Source: Candidatus Muproteobacteria bacterium RIFCSPHIGHO2_01_FULL_65_16 | GTDB lineage: Bacteria > Pseudomonadota > Gammaproteobacteria > Acidiferrobacterales > Sulfurifustaceae | Length of the DNA: 8,875 bases | NCBI GenBank assembly: GCA_001785175.1 | Contig: MFSY01000079.1 | Location: 1 to 8,875, forward strand | Reading direction: 5' to 3' | In this document: one piece after another, positions 1 to 5,361 of the stretch | How positions within the stretch are numbered: the first letter of the stretch is position 1 | How the letters are laid out: each line of letters starts with the position of its first letter | Translations under genes and position numbers: made by a program | Notes under the pieces: generated by a model | Told to the model about the DNA's origin: nothing | What the model saw: the letters and a program-made list of their open reading frames with translations, nothing else | Databases searched by the model: none

Positions 1-87
1 TCAGGATTTACAGGATTAAGGATTTTGGTAGAGAAGAAATCCTGTTAATCCTGTTTTTTAATCCTGTAAATCCTGTCTGATTTTTTT
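1..87. repeat. Iterated AATCCTGT inverted repeat, copy A
   Basis: This is an AT-rich non-coding repeat. A 17-bp arm at 2-18 (CAGGATTTACAGGATTA) has its perfect reverse complement at 59-75. On the right-hand side the octamer AATCCTGT occurs at 38-45, 47-54, 60-67 and 69-76, so neighbouring copies have a 9-bp period. The right arm is followed by TCTGA and seven T residues (81-87). A second copy with the same organisation and the same right boundary lies at 5251-5361. The left edge may be cut by the window start. The stem followed by a T-run resembles a terminator, but the loop of about 40 bases is long for a classic intrinsic one. No open frame with coding character was seen. Confidence 0.8.
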
Positions 88-88
88 G

Positions 89-226
89 CTAGGGAAGCTC
101 TGAACAAGTAGTAAAGCCGTCATGCCAGCGAAAGCTGGCATCCAGAATCGGCCTTACGGCCGATGCTTCTTCAAAGCCTGGATTCCGGCTTGCGCCGGAA
201 TGACGACTTAATCAGAGCTTCCCTAG
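89..226. repeat. MITE-like element with 15-bp terminal inverted repeats
   Basis: A non-coding element of 138 bp is bounded by perfect 15-bp inverted repeats, CTAGGGAAGCTCTGA at 89-103 and its complement at 212-226. Inside are three compact hairpins. The first has 8-bp arms at 122-129 and 134-141 with a GAAA loop. The second has 7-bp arms at 147-153 and 158-164. The third has 8-bp arms at 182-189 and 194-201. The first and third hairpin units (119-145 and 179-205) are themselves imperfect inverted copies of each other, of the GTCAT...ATCCAG type common in proteobacterial intergenic palindromes. There is no transposase, so it would be non-autonomous. The outermost four bases at both ends are the palindrome CTAG, which could be a target-site duplication hidden in the inverted repeat. 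It ends 34 bp before dsbA, so any dsbA promoter must lie in or beyond it. I see no convincing -35/-10 pair. Confidence 0.8.
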
Positions 227-259
227 GGCTCTTTAGGTAACAACGCAGGAGAACGGAAA

Positions 260-892
260 ATGAAAAAGTGGCTTTTTGTCGTGTTGACCTTGGGCGTGGC
301 GCTGCTGCCGGCGACGGGCCGCGCGCAATACGAGAAGGGCGTGCACTATCTCGAGGTCCCGTTCGCCGGAACGGCGCCGGCCGGCGGCCGGGTCGAGGTG
401 CGCGAGTTTTTCTGGTACGGCTGTCCGCACTGCCACGACCTGGAACCGACGATCGCGCAGTGGCTGAAAAAAATTCCGCCGCACGTGAAATTCGTGCGCA
501 CGCCCGGCACCTTGGCGCCGCAGTGGCTGGTCCACGCCCAGGCGTTCTACGCCTTCGAGAGCCTGGGCGCGGCCGAGCGGCTGCACGGCCCGTTTTTCAA
601 CGCCATCCACGAACGGCGGCTGGAGCTGAATGACGAGGAGAGCATCGCCGGCTTCGCCGCCGCCAACGGCGTGAACAAGGAAAAATTCATCCAGGCGTTC
701 CGCTCCTTTTCCGTGCGCATGAAGGTGGAGAAGGCCAGGCAGATGAACCGGGATTTCGCGGTGAGCTCGGTCCCGGCGTTCGTGATCGGCGGAAGATATT
801 ACACCACCCCGGTCATGGCCGGCGGCGGCGCGGCCGTGATGCAGGTGGTGGATTTCCTGATCAAGAAGGCGGGGCGGACCGGCGCGAAGTGA
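260..892 (+). CDS. dsbA: Periplasmic thiol:disulfide interchange protein DsbA
   Basis: DsbA oxidises cysteine pairs in newly exported proteins and is normally recycled by membrane DsbB. The 210-residue product matches the usual precursor length. Residues 1-22 form a signal peptide: MKKW, a hydrophobic core, then a likely cleavage site after GRA. The thioredoxin-fold active site is C55-P-H-C58 within FWYGCPHCHDLEP, the classic DsbA CPHC. The cis-proline loop is V171-P172 in SSVPAF. Between them lies the helical insertion typical of DsbA. The start is supported by AGGAG at 247-251, 8 nt before ATG, and by the signal peptide beginning at that Met. The gene stands 34 bp after a MITE-like repeat and 98 bp before sucA. 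No functional link to sucA is apparent, and whether the two are co-transcribed is open. Family assignment is secure; the choice between DsbA and a close paralogue such as DsbL is less so. Confidence 0.93.
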   Translation: MKKWLFVVLTLGVALLPATGRAQYEKGVHYLEVPFAGTAPAGGRVEVREFFWYGCPHCHDLEPTIAQWLKKIPPHVKFVRTPGTLAPQWLVHAQAFYAFESLGAAERLHGPFFNAIHERRLELNDEESIAGFAAANGVNKEKFIQAFRSFSVRMKVEKARQMNRDFAVSSVPAFVIGGRYYTTPVMAGGGAAVMQVVDFLIKKAGRTGAK

Positions 893-897
893 TCTAC

Positions 898-947
898 ACC
901 GGGCTGCCGGCCCGGGTATGAAATATACCTGCTAATATTTCAGCAGG
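898..947 (+). other. Hairpin-forming leader between dsbA and sucA
   Basis: The 98-bp gap contains a G/C hairpin (arms 899-904 CCGGGC and 910-915 GCCCGG, loop of 5). It is followed by two overlapping stems that cannot form together. One has arms 919-926 (TGAAATAT) and 935-942 (ATATTTCA). The other has arms 928-933 (CCTGCT) and 942-947 (AGCAGG). No T-run follows the first hairpin, so it is not a typical intrinsic terminator. Whether this is a regulatory leader or chance is not decidable from one sequence. I found no convincing sigma-70 promoter here. Confidence 0.3.
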
Positions 948-990
948 CGCGGCGGGCGGCACCGCAGGGATCCCGCGATCGGGTGAACAA

Positions 991-3828
991 ATGGACGAGC
1001 CTACGAAGAATCGGAATCTGGGCGCCTGGCGGAGCAGCACGCCGCTGGCGGACGGCAACGCGCCCTACCTCGAAGAGCTTTACGAAGCGTATCTGCGCGA
1101 CCCGGGCGCGGTCGCCCCCGCCTGGCGGCGCTACTTCGAGTCCCTGCCGCGCGTGAACGGCGTGGACCAGGACACACCCCACTCCGACATCCGCCGTCAC
1201 TTCCGCGAGCTTGCGCGCCGGGGCGCCCCGGCGCCCGCGGCGCCGGCGCCGGCCGCGGTCGTCGCGGCGTCGCAGAAGCAGGTCCGGGTGCTGCAGCTCA
1301 TCAACGCCCACCGCTTCCGTGGCCACCAGGCGACGCGGCTCGACCCCCTCGGTCTCAGGGAGCCGCCCGCGATCCCCGAGCTCGACCCGCGCCATCACGG
1401 CCTGAGCGACGCCGATCTCGACGACGAGTTCGAGACCGGCTCTCTGGTCGGCCCGCGCACGGCGACGCTGCGCGAGATCGTGCAGGTCCTCAGGCAGACC
1501 TACTGCGGCGTGGTCGGCGCCGAGTACATGCACATCACCGACACCGCCGAGAAGCGCTGGCTCCAGAGCGGCCTCGAAAGCGTGCGCGGCGTGCCGCGCT
1601 ATCCGCCGGAGATCAGGCGCCAGTTGCTCGCGCGTCTGATCGCGGCCGAGGGACTGGAGCATCATCTGCACACGAAGTACACCGGCCAGAAGCGGTTTTC
1701 GCTCGAGGGCGCGGAGAGCCTGATCCCGATGCTGGATGAAATCATCGGCCGCGCCGGCGGCGGCGGCGCCAGGGAGGTGGTCATCGGCATGGCGCACCGC
1801 GGCCGCCTGAACGTGCTGGTCAATATTCTGGGCAAGACGCCGGCCGAGCTGTTCCGCGAGTTCGAGGGCAAAAGCGCGGGCAACGGCGGCACCGGCGACG
1901 TGAAGTATCACCTCGGTTATTCCTCCGACATCCAGACGCACGGCGGGCCGGTGCACGTGGCGCTCGCCTTCAACCCGTCGCATCTGGAGATCGTCGGGCC
2001 GGTGGTGCAGGGCTCGGTGCGCGCGCGCCAGGAGCGCAGCCGCGATAAATACGGCGCGCGCGTGCTGCCGGTGGTGATCCACGGCGACGCCGCCTTCGCC
2101 GGCCAGGGCGTGGTGATGGAGACCTTCAGCATGTCGCAGGCGCGCGGCTACTCCACCCGCGGCACGGTGCACATCGTGGTGAACAACCAGATCGGTTTCA
2201 CCACGAGCCTGTCGCAGGACGCGCGCTCGTCGTTCTATTGCACCGACGTGGCCAAGATGGTGGGCGCGCCCATCTTGCACGTGAACGGCGACGACCCGGA
2301 GGCGGTGCTGTTCGTGACCCAGATCGCGCTCGATTACCGCATGACCTTCCGCAAGGACGTCGTGATTGATCTCATGTGCTATCGCCGCCACGGGCACAGC
2401 GAGGCCGACGAGCCGAGCGTCACCCAGCCGCTCATGTACCAGCGCATCCGCGAGCTGCCGACCACGCGCGCGCTCTACGCCCGGAAACTCGCGGACGCCG
2501 GTCTCGTCGCCCCGGACGCGGCGCAGGAGGTCGCGCGCGCCCACGAGCGCGCGCTCGCGGCCGGGGATTGCGTCGCGCCCGGTTTCATCCCCAAGGGGCG
2601 CGCGGGCCACGTCTACGGCACGGACTGGACGCCCTACGCCGGCGGCGTCTGCGACGAATCCGTCGCCACCGGCGTCGGACTCGATGCGATCCGCGACCTG
2701 ACGGAGCGCATGCTCCGTACTCCCGAGGGCTTCGAGCTGCACCCCCAGGTCGCCAAGATCCACGACGGCCGCCGCCGCATGACGGCCGGCGCCATGCCCC
2801 TGGACTGGGGCTACGCCGAGAACCTGGCGTACGCGACCCTGCTCCGGGACGGCTACGGCGTGCGCCTGTCGGGACAGGACTCGGGCCGCGGGACGTTTTT
2901 TCACCGCCACGCGATCGTGCACAACCAGAAGGACGGCGCGGCCTACGTGCCGCTGCGCAACCTGTTCGACGGCCAGCCGAATTTTCTCGTCATCAATTCG
3001 CTGCTGTCCGAGGAGGCGGTGCTGGCGTTCGAATACGGCTACGCCACCGCCGATCCCGGGACGCTCGTGATCTGGGAGGCGCAGTTCGGCGACTTCGCCA
3101 ACAACGCGCAGGTGGTGATTGACCAGTTCATCAGCGCCGGCGAGCAGAAGTGGGGCCGGCTCTGCGGGCTGACGCTGTTCCTGCCGCACGGCTACGAGGG
3201 CCAGGGGCCGGAGCACTCCTCGGCGCGCCCGGAGCGCTATCTGCAACTGTGCGCGCAGCGCAACATGTACGTGTGCGCGCCGACGACGCCGGCGCAGTTC
3301 TTTCACCTGCTGCGGCGGCAGATGCTGTTCCGCTGCCGCAAGCCGCTCATCGTCATGACGCCCAAGAGCCTGTTGCGGCACCGGCTGGCGCAGAGCACGC
3401 TCGAGGATCTGGCGCAGGGCGGGTTCCGCACCGTCATTCCCGAGACCGACGCCCTGGACGCGGCGCGCGTCACGACCGTGATCATGTGCAGCGGCAAGGT
3501 CTATTACGACCTGAGCGAGCGGCGGCGCGCGCTCGCGCGCACGGACGCGGCCATCGTCCGGATCGAGCAGCTCTATCCGTTTCCGCAGGAAGCGCTCGGG
3601 AGCGAGCTCAAGCGCTATCCACGGGCGCGCCGCTTCGTGTGGTGCCAGGAGGAGCCGAAGAACCAGGGCGCCTGGTTCCCGAGCCAGCACCACCTGTGGC
3701 CGCTGCTGCCCAAGGGCGCGGCGCTCGAATACGCCGGCCGGCCGATGTCGGCGGCGCCGGCGGTGGGCGATCACTCGCTGCACGTGCGGCAGTTGCACGA
3801 TCTGCTCGACCAGGCCTTGAAGCCCTGA
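991..3828 (+). CDS. sucA: 2-oxoglutarate dehydrogenase E1 component
   Basis: SucA is the thiamine-diphosphate-dependent E1 of the OGDH complex. It decarboxylates 2-oxoglutarate and reductively succinylates the lipoyl group on SucB. At 945 residues it is close to the 933 of E. coli. Residues 24-52 are the N-terminal E2-docking segment (APYLEELYEAYLRDP). An Ala/Pro-rich linker (79-93) leads to the catalytic body. Substrate-site motifs are MAHRGRLN (H269) and FNPSHLE (H331). The ThDP/Mg motif is G365-D-A followed by N398-N399 in VVNNQIGF. CYRRHGHSEADEP is at 463-475. The transketolase-like C-terminal half carries DWGYAENLAY (605-614), HGYEGQGPEHSSAR (733-746) and NQGAWF (891-896). The start is the Met just before the docking segment, with a partial Shine-Dalgarno GGGTGA at 981-986. 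It is the first gene of sucA-sucB-lpdA. The stop is followed at once by a repeat element. All key residues are present. Confidence 0.98.
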   Translation: MDEPTKNRNLGAWRSSTPLADGNAPYLEELYEAYLRDPGAVAPAWRRYFESLPRVNGVDQDTPHSDIRRHFRELARRGAPAPAAPAPAAVVAASQKQVRVLQLINAHRFRGHQATRLDPLGLREPPAIPELDPRHHGLSDADLDDEFETGSLVGPRTATLREIVQVLRQTYCGVVGAEYMHITDTAEKRWLQSGLESVRGVPRYPPEIRRQLLARLIAAEGLEHHLHTKYTGQKRFSLEGAESLIPMLDEIIGRAGGGGAREVVIGMAHRGRLNVLVNILGKTPAELFREFEGKSAGNGGTGDVKYHLGYSSDIQTHGGPVHVALAFNPSHLEIVGPVVQGSVRARQERSRDKYGARVLPVVIHGDAAFAGQGVVMETFSMSQARGYSTRGTVHIVVNNQIGFTTSLSQDARSSFYCTDVAKMVGAPILHVNGDDPEAVLFVTQIALDYRMTFRKDVVIDLMCYRRHGHSEADEPSVTQPLMYQRIRELPTTRALYARKLADAGLVAPDAAQEVARAHERALAAGDCVAPGFIPKGRAGHVYGTDWTPYAGGVCDESVATGVGLDAIRDLTERMLRTPEGFELHPQVAKIHDGRRRMTAGAMPLDWGYAENLAYATLLRDGYGVRLSGQDSGRGTFFHRHAIVHNQKDGAAYVPLRNLFDGQPNFLVINSLLSEEAVLAFEYGYATADPGTLVIWEAQFGDFANNAQVVIDQFISAGEQKWGRLCGLTLFLPHGYEGQGPEHSSARPERYLQLCAQRNMYVCAPTTPAQFFHLLRRQMLFRCRKPLIVMTPKSLLRHRLAQSTLEDLAQGGFRTVIPETDALDAARVTTVIMCSGKVYYDLSERRRALARTDAAIVRIEQLYPFPQEALGSELKRYPRARRFVWCQEEPKNQGAWFPSQHHLWPLLPKGAALEYAGRPMSAAPAVGDHSLHVRQLHDLLDQALKP

Positions 3829-3990
3829 CAGGTTGCTGAAAAAGTACGTCCAGGACTTTTTCAGCCACGCAAGGCAAAAATGCGATTTTTGCTTTGCTTC
3901 ATTTTTCAAACACTTGGGTGTTTGAAAAATGGCGGTCGGTTCCTCGACCGCGCCGCAGCTTGCTGAAAAACGAGTTTTTCAGCAAGCTGC
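3829..3990. repeat. Five-hairpin palindromic element between sucA and sucB
   Basis: Five consecutive stems fill the gap directly after the sucA stop. (1) 3835-3845 pairs with 3855-3865, 11 bp. (2) 3869-3880 pairs with 3886-3897, 12 bp with one G-T pair. (3) 3900-3913 pairs with 3918-3931, 14 bp perfect around TTGG. (4) 3932-3938 pairs with 3945-3951, 7 bp. (5) 3955-3971 pairs with 3974-3990, 17 bp perfect. TTGCTGAAAAA occurs at 3833-3843 and 3960-3970, and inverted at 3975-3985. The two ends, CAGGTTGCTGAAAAA at 3829-3843 and the complement of 3975-3989, match at 14 of 15 positions as terminal inverted repeats. There is no transposase and no T-run after the last stem. The element is probably a MITE- or REP-like insertion that is transcribed within the operon mRNA. 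Confidence 0.85.
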
Positions 3991-4046
3991 TAAGCCTGAG
4001 GCCTCAAGCTTCGGGATTGAAACTTGCACACCAAGATCAATTTGAG

Positions 4047-5240
4047 ATGAGCGACATCACCGTCCCGGTCTTTCCGGAATCCGTCACCGAAGGCACGCTG
4101 CTCGCCTGGCGCAAGCGCCCCGGCGATCCGGTGCGGCGCGGCGAGGTCGTCGCGGACATCGAAACCGACAAGGTCGTGTTCGAGGTGCCGGCCGCCGCCG
4201 ACGGGGTGCTGCGGGAGATCGCGGTAGCGGAGGGGGCGACCGTGGTGTCGGGCCAGGTGATCGGTCGCCTCGGGGAAGGCGCAGCCGCCGCGCCGGAAGC
4301 GGCCACGCCGCCGCCCGCGCCCAAGGCCGGGGAGGCGCCGCCGCCCGCGCCCCCGGTCATGCCGGCGGCGCGCCGGCTGATGGAGCAGCACGGGCTCGAG
4401 GCCGGAACGATCCGGGGCAGCGGCAAGGACGGGCGCGTGCTCAAGGAAGATGTCCTGCGGCGGATCGAGGCGCCCACACCAGCGGCCGGGCGGCCCGCGC
4501 CGAAGCCGGCGCCGGTCGCGCCGCCCGCGGCGGTCGCGGAGCGGGTCGAGAAGCGCGTGCCCATGACGCGGCTGCGCGCGCGCATCGCCGAGCGCCTGGT
4601 GGCGGCGCAGCAGACGGCGGCCATCCTCACCACCTTCAACGAGGTCAACATGCAGCCGGTGATGGATCTGCGCGCCCACCACCGCGAGCGCTTCGAGCGC
4701 GAGTACGGCGTGCGCCTGGGGCTGATGTCGTTTTTCGTCAAGGCCGCGATCGAGGCCCTGCGCCGCTTCCCCGAGGTCAACGCCGCGATTGACGGCCACG
4801 ACATCGTCTATCACGGCTTCTACGACATCGGCATCGCCGTCAGCACCGAGCGCGGCCTGGTGGTCCCGATCCTGCGCGACGCCGACCGCATGACGATGGC
4901 GCAGATCGAGGCCGCGATCAAGGAATTCAGCGAGCGCGCCCAGGGCGGCCGGCTCACGCTCGAGGAGATCACCGGCGGCACCTTCACCATCACGAACGGC
5001 GGCGTGTTCGGCTCGCTGCTGTCCACGCCGATCCTCAATCCGCCGCAGAGCGCCATCCTCGGCATGCACAAGATCCAGGACCGGCCGGTGGCGGAGAACG
5101 GCGGCGTCGTGATCCGGCCGATGATGTATCTGGCGCTCTCCTACGACCACCGCCTGATTGACGGGCGCGAAGCGGTGCAGTTCCTGGTCGCGATCAAGGA
5201 GACACTCGAAGACCCGGCGCGCTTGCTGCTTGAGGTATGA
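4047..5240 (+). CDS. sucB: Dihydrolipoyllysine-residue succinyltransferase, E2 of OGDH
   Basis: SucB is the core of the OGDH complex and transfers the succinyl group from lipoyl-lysine to CoA. From ATG 4047 it has 397 residues, near the usual 400. Residues 2-77 are the lipoyl domain, with the modified lysine K42 in ETDKVVF. Residues 79-104 are an Ala/Pro linker, and 105-141 are the E1/E3-binding domain ([12 protein letters not shown], then [13 protein letters not shown]). A second linker follows (about 142-170). The acyltransferase domain ends with the catalytic motif H368-R-L-I-D372-G in SYDHRLIDG. The frame is open upstream to ATG 3894, but that 51-residue extension is translated repeat sequence, and family homology begins at [12 protein letters not shown]. 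The chosen start has no good Shine-Dalgarno; only GAG abuts it. Upstream, 3991-4046 carries a 10-bp palindrome (3997-4006, TGAGGCCTCA). A downstream repeat begins 11 bp after the stop. Confidence 0.97.
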   Translation: MSDITVPVFPESVTEGTLLAWRKRPGDPVRRGEVVADIETDKVVFEVPAAADGVLREIAVAEGATVVSGQVIGRLGEGAAAAPEAATPPPAPKAGEAPPPAPPVMPAARRLMEQHGLEAGTIRGSGKDGRVLKEDVLRRIEAPTPAAGRPAPKPAPVAPPAAVAERVEKRVPMTRLRARIAERLVAAQQTAAILTTFNEVNMQPVMDLRAHHRERFEREYGVRLGLMSFFVKAAIEALRRFPEVNAAIDGHDIVYHGFYDIGIAVSTERGLVVPILRDADRMTMAQIEAAIKEFSERAQGGRLTLEEITGGTFTITNGGVFGSLLSTPILNPPQSAILGMHKIQDRPVAENGGVVIRPMMYLALSYDHRLIDGREAVQFLVAIKETLEDPARLLLEV

Positions 5241-5250
5241 GAATGAAATG

Positions 5251-5361
5251 GACAGGATTTACAGGATTACGCATGATTAACAAGATTAAACCCTTTAAGG
5301 TTCCCTTAAGAATTAATCCTGTAAATCCTGAAAAATCCTGTTAATCCTGTCTAATTTTTTT
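5251..5361. repeat. Iterated AATCCTGT inverted repeat, copy B, between sucB and lpdA
   Basis: This is a second copy of the element at 1-87. The left arm CAGGATTTACAGGATTA (5253-5269) has a perfect complement at 5314-5330. AATCCTGT-like octamers on the right are at 5315-5322, 5324-5331 (last base A), 5334-5341 and 5343-5350, with 9 to 10 bp spacing. The right boundary at 5343-5361 matches 69-87 of copy A at 18 of 19 positions, including a run of seven T residues, and the next base is the A of the lpdA start codon. A longer alternative stem pairs 5251-5268 with 5334-5351 (17 of 18) and is followed by the T-run, which gives a terminator-like shape with a loop of about 65 bases. The element occupies nearly all of the 121-bp sucB-lpdA gap. 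Confidence 0.85.

Noticed and set aside
1..87. Possible CRISPR array because of regularly repeated short units
   Set aside because: The units are 8-9 bp with no spacers and are arranged as inverted repeats. No cas gene is present.
940..3909. Minus-strand open frame of 989 codons covering all of sucA
   Set aside because: It is an antisense shadow of a high-GC gene. The translation is Arg/Ala/His-rich with no recognisable motif, whereas the + strand frame is an unmistakable SucA.
3990..5150. Long minus-strand frames opposite sucB, and similar ones opposite lpdA (5548-6615)
   Set aside because: Low-complexity Arg/Gly/His-rich translations caused by G/C-rich third positions. No start context or homology could be recognised.
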